From Planctomycetota bacterium (GTDB lineage Bacteria; Planctomycetota; Phycisphaerae; Tepidisphaerales; Tepidisphaeraceae), in NCBI GenBank assembly GCA_039182125.1, contig JBCDCH010000014.1, positions 1 to 64,000 on the forward strand: DNA of 64,000 nucleotides, read 5' to 3'. Of the stretch, positions 8,570 to 15,946 are shown in pieces. The first letter of the stretch is position 1, and every line of letters begins with the position of its first letter. The notes beneath the pieces were generated by a model. That model was given only the letters and a program-made list of their open reading frames with translations, was not told the origin of the DNA and made no database searches. Both the position numbers and the translations under genes were made by a program.

Positions 8570-10098
8570 ATATCGCTCTGATCAAAAGTTGGCTCCTCAT
8601 CACGGTCGGCTTGAGCCTTGCGATGGCTTCCCGCGCTGGAGCACTGCCAGCTCAATCCAAGCCCAACATCGTCGTTTTCACCGTCGACGACATGGACTTC
8701 ACGTCGGTCAACGCTTTCGGCAACCCGATGGCCGGGCTCACGCCGAACATCGACCGCTTGGTAGCCGAAGGAACCAACTTTCCCAACGCACATGTGTCCA
8801 CGCCCGCCTGTGCCCCCTGCCGGCAAAGCATGATGACCGGCAAACATCCGCACGCCAACGGGTCGTATGGGTTTGTCCGCATCGATCCCGACGTCGTCTC
8901 GCTCACGGACCTGCTCCGCGAACAAGGCTATTTCGCTGGCTCGATCGGCAAGGGCGGTGCTTACGGCGGCTTCGAATGGGATGCGTTCGTCGACTTCACG
9001 CCTGACTACGGCCGCAATCCGCAAGGCTACGTCGAAGCTGCGCGGGTGATGCTGGATAAAGCCGCACAAAAGGACGGTCCGTTCTATCTCGGCATCAACA
9101 CGACCGACCCACACCGCCCGTTTGCGGCTTCCGATCAGGAACGCAACTACATCGAATACCGCCGCCGAAACCACCCTGACTGGGACAATCCACCGGCCCC
9201 GGTTTTTCCCGCGTTTACCACCGCCGAGGATGCGTATGTCATCCCCTATGTGCCCGACTTGGGGCCGGTCCGACGTGAGCTGGCCGAGTACTACACGAGC
9301 GTGCGCCGGGCCGACCACACCCTCGGACTTGTTCTGGACCTTCTTGACAAAAGAGGTCTGCTCGACGACACGCTTTTCGTGTTCTTCAGCGATCACGGCG
9401 CATCGCTGCCGATGGGCAAGAACAACCTCTTCAAGCATTCGACGCAAACGCCCCTGATCCTTCGTTGGCCCGGGCATGTGCCTGGCGCGACGTCTCGCGA
9501 TGCCCCCATGGTCTCGACGCTCGACTTGATGCCGACGCTTCTTGAAGTCGCGAATGCACCCACGCCCGATGATCTCAATGGCCGCACCCTTTGGCCCTTG
9601 ATTCGCGGCGATGATCAAACCGATCGCGACGCGGTGCTGACCACGAACAACTTCAAACAGCCGGGCCGCATCGTTTACCCAAGTCGCGCGGTGACCACAC
9701 CGCGATACTCATACATCGTCAACTTCTGGGCGGACGGCCGGAGGAAGGACACCGAGAACATGCAGGGCCGATCGATGCAAGCGATCGAGAAAGCCGCCGA
9801 GCAGACCGGACGAGAAGACTTGGAAGCGTATGTCGAGTTCGCGCGCTACCGCCGGGTAGGCGACGAGCTGATTCGCGAAGAAATCTACGATTTATCGCGT
9901 GATCCCTGGAGCCGACGGAATCTGATCGACGATCCCGAGTACGCGAAAGTCAAGGACGATCTGCGGAAGAAGATGGAAGCCCGAATGAAGGCGAGTAACG
10001 ATCCATTGCTCGATGCATTTTTGGCCGGCGGCAGCTTCCCCAAGTGGTGGGACGACCCGAGCCAGATGCGGGCTCGCAACTTCAAACCAATACACTGA
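8566..10098 (+). CDS. Secreted sulfatase with atypical active-site motifs (CAPCR, GKGG)
   Basis: Sulfatase-family protein of 510 residues with a signal peptide (about residues 1-25). The catalytic domain starts at PNIVVFTVDDMDF. The formylglycine motif reads C-A-P-C-R (82-86), with a second cysteine where Ser/Thr/Ala is usual. The normally conserved GK-x-H segment reads GKGGAYGG (129-136), so its histidine is missing. DPHRPFA, FFSDHG and a Lys-rich KNNLFKHSTQTP segment resemble sulfamidase-like sulfatases (N-sulfoglucosamine sulfohydrolase branch). It overlaps the upstream sulfatase gene by four bases. It may have an unusual specificity or reduced activity. The fold assignment is firm; catalytic competence is uncertain. 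Confidence 0.87.
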   Translation: MNIALIKSWLLITVGLSLAMASRAGALPAQSKPNIVVFTVDDMDFTSVNAFGNPMAGLTPNIDRLVAEGTNFPNAHVSTPACAPCRQSMMTGKHPHANGSYGFVRIDPDVVSLTDLLREQGYFAGSIGKGGAYGGFEWDAFVDFTPDYGRNPQGYVEAARVMLDKAAQKDGPFYLGINTTDPHRPFAASDQERNYIEYRRRNHPDWDNPPAPVFPAFTTAEDAYVIPYVPDLGPVRRELAEYYTSVRRADHTLGLVLDLLDKRGLLDDTLFVFFSDHGASLPMGKNNLFKHSTQTPLILRWPGHVPGATSRDAPMVSTLDLMPTLLEVANAPTPDDLNGRTLWPLIRGDDQTDRDAVLTTNNFKQPGRIVYPSRAVTTPRYSYIVNFWADGRRKDTENMQGRSMQAIEKAAEQTGREDLEAYVEFARYRRVGDELIREEIYDLSRDPWSRRNLIDDPEYAKVKDDLRKKMEARMKASNDPLLDAFLAGGSFPKWWDDPSQMRARNFKPIH

Positions 10099-10203
10099 CG
10101 AGCCCGTCGAAACGGTCGCGTCCAGCAACCTGAGCAAGCTTGCCGACATTTGCGGCAACGCATGAGCATGGTGGCGAGAAGCCCACTCGGGTAACTTGTC
10201 GGC

Positions 10204-11631
10204 ATGGCCCGGCCGAACCTACTCGTGATCCTCATGGACGACTTGGGCTGGGCGGACCTGGGTTGCTACGGCAGCACGTTTTACGAGACGCCGCGTCTCG
10301 ATCGACTCGCGGCCCAAGGGGTTCGGTTTACCGATGGCTACGCCGCGGCACCGGTGTGTTCGCCGACCCGAGCGAGCCTGCTCACCGGCCAGTACCCCGC
10401 GCGGCTCAACCTCACGAACTTCATCCCTGGCAATGCGACCGGCAAACTCGCCGGGCCACCCTTTCGCCATCATCTGCCCGATGGGGCCGTGACCATCGCC
10501 GGCCTCCTGCGTGACGCCGGCTACCGCACCGGCCACATCGGCAAGTGGCACCTGGGCAATCCCCGCAACGGCCACGGGCCGCTCGACGCCGGTTTCGACC
10601 GCAACATCGCCGGCTGTAGTCGGGGGCTTCCCAACAACGGCTTCTTCAGCCCCTATGGCATGCCCGCCGAGGCCAACCTGCCCGATGGTCCCGATGGCGA
10701 GTACCTCACCGACCGCCTGACCGACGAGGCGATCGACGAACTCCACGCCGCGGCCGACGACAACCGTCCGTTCTTCATGCACCTGAGCCACTACGCCGTG
10801 CATGTCCCGATCCAGGCACCCGAACCGCTCGTCGAAAAGTACCGGACCAAGGCCGAGCGTCTGGGCCTCGACCGCGCGGACGTGATCGTGCCCGGCGAAC
10901 ACTTTCCGACACGTCACAAAGCAGACCAACGCATCGAACGCCGCATCATCCAGAGCGATCCGGCCTACGCGGCGATGGTCGAGAACATGGACACCAACAT
11001 CGGCCGACTCCTCGACGCGCTCGATGAACTCGGCATGGCCGACGACACGCTGGTGCTTTTCACCAGCGACAACGGCGGACTGGCTACCGCTGAGGGTTCG
11101 CCGACGTGCAACGCACCGCTGAGCGAGGGCAAGGGCTGGACGGCCGACGGCGGCCTGCGTGAGCCGTTCATCATGCGCTGGCCGGGCGTGACGCCGGCGG
11201 GTGCCGAGTGCGGCGTGCCGGTGACGACGCCGGACATCCTACCGACCTTCGCCTCGGCAGCGGGGATGGAGCTGCCGGAGGATCTTCCGATCGATGGCGA
11301 GAGCCTGCTGCCGTTGCTGCGGTCGCCGGAGGTCGCATTCGATCGCCCCGGCATCTACTGGCACTACCCGCACTACAGCAACCAGGGCGGAACACCCAGC
11401 AGCGCGATCCGTGCCGGGCGTTGGAAGCTCATCGAGTTTTACGAGGATGACCGCGTCGAGTTGTACGACCTCGCCACTGACATCGGCGAGGCCCGCGACC
11501 GGGCTGCCGACGAGCCGGACATCGCTGCCGACCTGCGTCGGCGTTTGCAAACATGGCGGGCCTCGGTCGACGCCCGGTACCCCACACCCGCGCTCCCGCC
11601 CGCTCCGCCGCTCCACACCCGGCCCGAATGA
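10204..11631 (+). CDS. Sulfatase lacking a signal peptide
   Basis: Complete type I sulfatase of 475 residues. The protein begins directly with the first catalytic strand (MARPNLLVILMDDLGWADLG), so no signal peptide is visible and it should be cytoplasmic unless the true start is missed. The active site is C-S-P-T-R (52-56), GHIGKWHLG covers residues 111-118, and FTSDNGG supplies the metal site. The motif pattern resembles N-acetylhexosamine-6-sulfatase or arylsulfatase A-like enzymes. It is separated from the third sulfatase by about 105 bases that contain no clear terminator, so it may belong to the same transcript. A cytoplasmic sulfatase would finish desulfating imported fragments; that role is inferred. 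Confidence 0.9.
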   Translation: MARPNLLVILMDDLGWADLGCYGSTFYETPRLDRLAAQGVRFTDGYAAAPVCSPTRASLLTGQYPARLNLTNFIPGNATGKLAGPPFRHHLPDGAVTIAGLLRDAGYRTGHIGKWHLGNPRNGHGPLDAGFDRNIAGCSRGLPNNGFFSPYGMPAEANLPDGPDGEYLTDRLTDEAIDELHAAADDNRPFFMHLSHYAVHVPIQAPEPLVEKYRTKAERLGLDRADVIVPGEHFPTRHKADQRIERRIIQSDPAYAAMVENMDTNIGRLLDALDELGMADDTLVLFTSDNGGLATAEGSPTCNAPLSEGKGWTADGGLREPFIMRWPGVTPAGAECGVPVTTPDILPTFASAAGMELPEDLPIDGESLLPLLRSPEVAFDRPGIYWHYPHYSNQGGTPSSAIRAGRWKLIEFYEDDRVELYDLATDIGEARDRAADEPDIAADLRRRLQTWRASVDARYPTPALPPAPPLHTRPE

Positions 11632-11640
11632 GTCTCCCGG

Positions 11641-11668
11641 TTGATTCGCACCTGCCCGGTCCTATCGT
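11641..11668 (+). promoter_or_regulatory. Promoter for tRNA-Val
   Basis: TTGATT at 11641-11646 and TATCGT at 11663-11668, 16 bases apart, resemble sigma-70 -35 and -10 boxes. The expected start point falls a few bases before the tRNA 5' end at 11681. Assigned from spacing and similarity only. Confidence 0.5.
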
Positions 11669-11680
11669 TGGGGCCGCACC

Positions 11681-11756
<76 letters not shown>

Positions 11757-11762
11757 TTCCCC

Positions 11763-12932
11763 GTGAAAACGCTTACCGTCATCGACTCGTCCGTGGCGTT
11801 TGACCCGCCGCGGCCGGCGTCCGTGGCGGGCCTGTACGTACATGTCCCGTTCTGTTTTCACAAGTGCCACTACTGCGACTTCTATTCGATCACGCGGCAG
11901 ACGCCGGCGCGGATGTCGGCGTTCGTGGATCGACTGCTCGTCGAAGCCGACGGATACGCGGGGCTCGGCGTCGATACGATCTTCTTCGGCGGGGGGACAC
12001 CATCGCTGCTTCCGCTTGACGACATGCGTCAACTCTTGGTCGGGCTTGGCGAACGGCTCGATCTCTCGGCCGTGCGGGAGTGGACCGTCGAAGTCAATCC
12101 CGCGACCGCCGACGGTACCTACCTACGCATGATGCGAGATCACGGCGTCGATCGCGTGTCGTTCGGGGCACAGTCCTTCGACCGCGACGACCTGGCGAAT
12201 CTCGAACGACACCATGATCCCGATGACGTCCCACGGAGCGTCGAGTTGGCGAGGTCGGCCGGGTACGAACGTTGGTCGATCGACCTGATCTATGCGGTGC
12301 CGGGGCAGACTTTGGCCTCGTGGGAGAGGACGCTTGCGGCGGCGTTGGAACTTCGACCGCGACACCTCTCGTGTTACGGACTGACCTACGAGCCCAACAC
12401 GCCGCTGGGTGTGCGGCAACGGTTGGGGCAGGTCGACGCCGCGGAGGAGTCGCTCGAGTTGCAGATGCTCTGGCACACGCGCCGAACGCTCACCGATGCG
12501 GGACTGCCGCCGTACGAGATTTCCAACTACGCTGCACCCGGCCACGAGTCGCTCCACAATCTCCACTACTGGCACGGCGAGAACTACATCGGCCTGGGCC
12601 CGTCCGCCGCGAGCCATGTCGACGGCACCCGTTGGCGTAACGCGCCGCACATCGGCAAATGGGAACGCGGCATCGATACCGTCGGCCACGCTGCGATCGA
12701 CGCCGAACGCCTCGACAGAGACGCCCGGGCATCCGAACGCACCTGGCTCGCCCTACGCACCGCGGCCGGGCTGTGTTGGGACGAACTCGACTTGCGACAC
12801 TCGCACGCCGACACGATCGACATGCTCACCAAGCGTGGCCTGCTGGTCGCGGACGAAGACGGCATGCGACTAACCGACACAGGCATCCCCTTGGCCGACG
12901 CGATTGCCGCCGAGTTCTTCGGTGACGACTAG
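11763..12932 (+). CDS. hemW: Radical SAM heme chaperone HemW
   Basis: Radical SAM protein of about 389 residues, formerly annotated as oxygen-independent coproporphyrinogen III oxidase-like. The iron-sulfur cluster motif C-x3-C-x2-C is seen in VPFCFHKCHYCDF, followed by the SAM-binding FFGGGTPSLL, VEVNPATAD, VSFGAQSFD, and a HemN_C-type C-terminal domain (GLGPSAASHVDGTRWRN). Lack of the extra N-terminal Cys and the spacing favour HemW, which delivers heme to respiratory enzymes, over HemN. Upstream in-frame codons lie inside the tRNA gene, so translation must start after it. GTG 11763 is the earliest sensible start, and GTG 11793 or 11823 are alternatives. No Shine-Dalgarno settles it. Confidence 0.88.
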   Translation: MKTLTVIDSSVAFDPPRPASVAGLYVHVPFCFHKCHYCDFYSITRQTPARMSAFVDRLLVEADGYAGLGVDTIFFGGGTPSLLPLDDMRQLLVGLGERLDLSAVREWTVEVNPATADGTYLRMMRDHGVDRVSFGAQSFDRDDLANLERHHDPDDVPRSVELARSAGYERWSIDLIYAVPGQTLASWERTLAAALELRPRHLSCYGLTYEPNTPLGVRQRLGQVDAAEESLELQMLWHTRRTLTDAGLPPYEISNYAAPGHESLHNLHYWHGENYIGLGPSAASHVDGTRWRNAPHIGKWERGIDTVGHAAIDAERLDRDARASERTWLALRTAAGLCWDELDLRHSHADTIDMLTKRGLLVADEDGMRLTDTGIPLADAIAAEFFGDD

Positions 12933-12995
12933 AAAATCGGACGTCCCTGTTCTTTCCAACTTGCCCCGCTTAACACCGAATCGGACGTTCCGGGT

Positions 12996-13529
12996 ATGTC
13001 CGATCCGAATCAAGTTGCCGGTCCGTTTGTCCGAAGGTGGCTGCTCGTCGTCGCGATCGGGCTGGTGTTCGTGTGGGGTTGGTGGTCGACGCAAACGCTG
13101 CGTAACGCCGAGTACGCCAATGCCGTCGCCACCGAGGCGCTGGCCGCGGAGATGCGGCTGCGAGACACGCAACACGTACAGACCCGGCAACAGCAGGCGC
13201 TGGTCCGCCGGGCAAGCCTGATCGACGCCCTCGCCGAGACCACGCCCCGCTCCGCGATCCTGCGGGCCCTCGGCAACGCGTTGCCGACCGGTGTCGCGCT
13301 CGAACAGCTTCGGCTCTCAACCCAGCGACAAAACACCGACGACGCGACACGCCTGGATTACGACGTGAGCCTCGCCATCGTCGGCCGGGCTGACACGACG
13401 CGTGAAACCTCGGCCTTCATGTCCCGGCTGCGCACCTCGCACCTGTTCAGCGACGAAGGCGGATTGCGCGTTGTGCCCACGGACAAAGTGCGATTCGAGG
13501 CCGAACTCGATGTGGAGGTGGGGTTGTGA
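12996..13529 (+). CDS. PilN/GspL-like assembly protein
   Basis: Single-pass inner-membrane protein of 177 residues. A short cytoplasmic N-terminus is followed by one TM helix (WLLVVAIGLVFVWGWW), a helical stretch and an alpha/beta C-terminal domain containing ILRALGNALPTGVALEQLRL, the signature of PilN-like (Fims) proteins in type IV pilus and type II secretion inner-membrane platforms. It overlaps the next gene by four bases (GTGA). The PilM/GspL actin-like partner is not adjacent. Assignment rests on topology, one motif and gene order. Confidence 0.6.
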   Translation: MSDPNQVAGPFVRRWLLVVAIGLVFVWGWWSTQTLRNAEYANAVATEALAAEMRLRDTQHVQTRQQQALVRRASLIDALAETTPRSAILRALGNALPTGVALEQLRLSTQRQNTDDATRLDYDVSLAIVGRADTTRETSAFMSRLRTSHLFSDEGGLRVVPTDKVRFEAELDVEVGL

Positions 13530-14089
13530 AACACACGAAAAAGCCGCTCGCCGGAACGCTGGGCGTCAGCCCGAACACGCAAGTCGCCGTCGCGGTCGTA
13601 CTCATCCTGACCTCGGTCTGGTGGTTCGGCATCCGTGTCGCGGACCAACGACGAGCCGCCCTTTTACACGAGGAAGCCCGCATGCGTGACCACCTCGACG
13701 AACTTCGAGAGACCCACAGCCGGCCCTCCCCCGATGCCGCTCGGCCTGGTGAAGTTGACCACGCGTTACGGCTGGTCAACGACGCCCTGCCGGCGGAGCG
13801 GGAGTCGCAAACGCTCGTCGACGAGCTGGTCACGCTGGTGAAAAGGCACGGTCTGAACATGGAAAGCTGCGCCACCGCACCGATGCGTCGCGAGCCAGCC
13901 TTTAGCGAACTGCCCCTGACACTCCGCCTGCTGGGAACGTTCGACGCGTTCTACCAGTTCCTGCTCACGCTCGAGGCCTCGCCGCAGGTCATGCGCGTTA
14001 CCGGACTCGATCTGAGGAAGGTCAAAGAGCCCAATGAGCCGATGCTGGTGAGAATGGAGTTGAGTTTGTTCTTCCGGCCCGACGATTGA
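13526..14089 (+). CDS. PilO/GspM-like assembly protein
   Basis: Inner-membrane protein of 187 residues with one TM helix near residues 18-37 (VAVAVVLILTSVWWFGI), a coiled-coil stretch and a ferredoxin-like C-terminal region (LRLLGTFDAFYQFLLTLEASPQVMRVTGLDLRK) typical of PilO/GspM. It starts at GTG 13526, inside the end of the PilN-like gene, with GGAGGTGGGG as ribosome-binding site, so the two are translationally coupled. It should pair with the PilN-like protein to form the membrane platform of a pilus or secretion system, which would match the pseudopilin gene elsewhere in the window. Confidence 0.65.
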   Translation: MKHTKKPLAGTLGVSPNTQVAVAVVLILTSVWWFGIRVADQRRAALLHEEARMRDHLDELRETHSRPSPDAARPGEVDHALRLVNDALPAERESQTLVDELVTLVKRHGLNMESCATAPMRREPAFSELPLTLRLLGTFDAFYQFLLTLEASPQVMRVTGLDLRKVKEPNEPMLVRMELSLFFRPDD

Positions 14090-14112
14090 TCGACCGAGGG
14101 AGAAACATCGCC

Positions 14113-14673
14113 ATGGATCAGGCGCACGAACGAACGACGGATCAAGTTGGCAATACCGCGCAACGGACCGGCCGAATGTCGGTCCGTCGGCTCACGGTCG
14201 TTGCGGCGTTGCTCACCATCACGGCTGGCTGGCTTTCGTACCACCTCGTCGGTGGACCGACACCGGCGTCGGGAACGTACGTCGCCGTGCCCGTCGAGCC
14301 GCTGCCGCAGTGGGACCGACAGCAACTCGACGTGCAGACCCGCACCGTACTCGCCGACTGGCCGACGATGCTCAACGACGCGCCGACCGTGCGGAACAGG
14401 CTGGCGATCCGCGCGAACCTTTTCGAAGCCGCCCGTACTCGCCAGATCGCCGGCGACCACGACGAGACCGCCCTGACCGCCGCGACGTTCATCCGCGTCC
14501 AGAGCATCATCGCGGTCGGCAACGATCTCCGCTGCACGATCGACGGCAAGCTTTACCGCACGGGCGATACGTTCACTGTCGAAGGCGTGAGCTTCGAGCT
14601 GGTCGCCGTCGGCACGACCGACATCGAAATCGCCACCGATGACGCGACGTTCAAAGTCCCCGTCCGACTGTGA
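14113..14673 (+). CDS. GspB/MshK-like periplasmic assembly protein
   Basis: Membrane-anchored protein of 186 residues. It has one N-terminal TM helix (LTVVAALLTITAGWLSY), a Pro-rich linker and a small beta-rich C-terminal domain (SIIAVGNDLRCTIDGKLYRTGD...VSFELVAVGTTDIEI) that resembles the GspB/MshK type II secretion or pilus assembly domain. ATG 14113, preceded by GGGAG, is preferred over TTG 14086, which overlaps the upstream stop. It forms a three-gene unit with the PilN- and PilO-like genes. Moderate confidence; no enzymatic motif is present. Confidence 0.55.
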   Translation: MDQAHERTTDQVGNTAQRTGRMSVRRLTVVAALLTITAGWLSYHLVGGPTPASGTYVAVPVEPLPQWDRQQLDVQTRTVLADWPTMLNDAPTVRNRLAIRANLFEAARTRQIAGDHDETALTAATFIRVQSIIAVGNDLRCTIDGKLYRTGDTFTVEGVSFELVAVGTTDIEIATDDATFKVPVRL

Positions 14674-14714
14674 CTTTCCGAAACTGCCCTGACCGATTCC
14701 GCTAATATGGCACT

Positions 14715-15869
14715 GTGAAGTATGCCTACGGCGAGTTCGACGGCGAGGAGTTTCCGACACCGGATTCGCTCTTCGACACCGGCAATCTCATGGACTTCCT
14801 GCTCCAGCACGGCGAGGACGCCCTCGACGCGCTGCAGAACATGATGGAGTCCCAGGAAGATCCGAACATCCAGGACCTGATCGATCAGTTGATCAAGGAA
14901 GGCATGCTCGACAAGGACGGCAACGGCAAACTCCGCATGACGCCGCGGGCCGTGACGCGGATGCAACAGAAAGCGCTGGAGGAAGTGTTCAAGAACCTCC
15001 AGCGTGGCCAGCGCGAGGGGCATGAAAAGACCACCCCCGGACACGGCGGCGAGCGGATCGACGGCACCAAGGTCTACCAGTACGGCGACCCGGTCTCCGA
15101 AGTCGATCTACACCAGACGATCCACAACGCCCTGCAGCGCCGTGGCCTGCCGCAGTCCGGTCAACGCATTGCCTTCGACGAGCGTGATATGGAGTTGCAC
15201 CTGCACGAAGGCCTGACCTCCTGCAGCACGGTCGTGCTCATCGACCAGTCGGGCAGCATGATGCGCTACGGCCGGTACCTCTCGGCCAAGAAGGTCGCCC
15301 TGGCGATGCAGGCGCTGGTGCGACAAAGGTTCCCGCAGGACACGATCGACTTCGTCGGTTTCTACAGCGGCGCACAGCGGGTGCCGGAGATGCAGTTGCC
15401 GCTGCTCATGCCCAAGCCGGTGACGATCTACGACAGCACGGTGCGGGTGCGGGTGCCGAAGGACCAGCTCGACGCCGGGCCGCAACACTTCACCAACCTG
15501 CACATGGGTCTGCAACTCGCACGACAGATCCTGCGACGCCGCGGGGCGGAGAACAAGCAAATCTTCATCATCACCGACGGCCAGCCGACCGCCCACGTCG
15601 AGGGCGAGTTCGTCTACCTGCTCTACCCGCCCGACCCGCGCTCGACGGCGGCGACGCTCAAGGAGGCGTTGCTCTGCACGAAGCAGGATTGTCGCATCGC
15701 CACGTTCGCGCTGGTCGAGGACTACTGGGGCATGGACTGGGTGGGTTTCGTCGACCAACTCGCCAAGCTCACCAAGGGCGTGGCGTTCTACACATCCTCG
15801 GGCGAGCTCTCCAACTGCATCATGGAGAGCTACCTCGCCGGACGAAAGACCAAGTCTTATCTGGGCTAG
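14715..15869 (+). CDS. VWA-domain protein of unknown function
   Basis: Cytoplasmic protein of 384 residues with no signal peptide. The N-terminal 170 residues are helical and charged; the C-terminal half is a von Willebrand A domain with the MIDAS metal-binding motif DQSGSM, a conserved Thr in FTNLHMGL and Asp in IITDGQPT. The family usually works with a MoxR-type AAA ATPase to load metals or remodel proteins, but no such gene is adjacent. Start codon is GTG 14715. The neighbours are a pilus-like trio upstream and bamA downstream on the same strand, which do not indicate a function. Confidence 0.8.
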   Translation: MKYAYGEFDGEEFPTPDSLFDTGNLMDFLLQHGEDALDALQNMMESQEDPNIQDLIDQLIKEGMLDKDGNGKLRMTPRAVTRMQQKALEEVFKNLQRGQREGHEKTTPGHGGERIDGTKVYQYGDPVSEVDLHQTIHNALQRRGLPQSGQRIAFDERDMELHLHEGLTSCSTVVLIDQSGSMMRYGRYLSAKKVALAMQALVRQRFPQDTIDFVGFYSGAQRVPEMQLPLLMPKPVTIYDSTVRVRVPKDQLDAGPQHFTNLHMGLQLARQILRRRGAENKQIFIITDGQPTAHVEGEFVYLLYPPDPRSTAATLKEALLCTKQDCRIATFALVEDYWGMDWVGFVDQLAKLTKGVAFYTSSGELSNCIMESYLAGRKTKSYLG

Positions 15870-15884
15870 CCCCCACCAGTCGCT

Positions 15885-15912
15885 TTGACACGCGCGCGCG
15901 GCCCTTTACACT
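15885..15912 (+). promoter_or_regulatory. Promoter upstream of bamA
   Basis: A perfect TTGACA (15885-15890) and TACACT (15907-15912, four of six -10 bases) are 16 bases apart, 34 bases before the bamA start. This would drive the bamA-ompH-lpxD unit. Assigned from sequence similarity. Confidence 0.65.
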
Positions 15913-15946
15913 TCTCGCCACCTTGCGTGGACGCCCTCTACATCGA

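Noticed and set aside
10140-10158. TTGCCG-ACATTTG-CGGCAA hairpin before the fourth sulfatase
   Set aside because: Only six base pairs and no T-tract; too weak to call a terminator.
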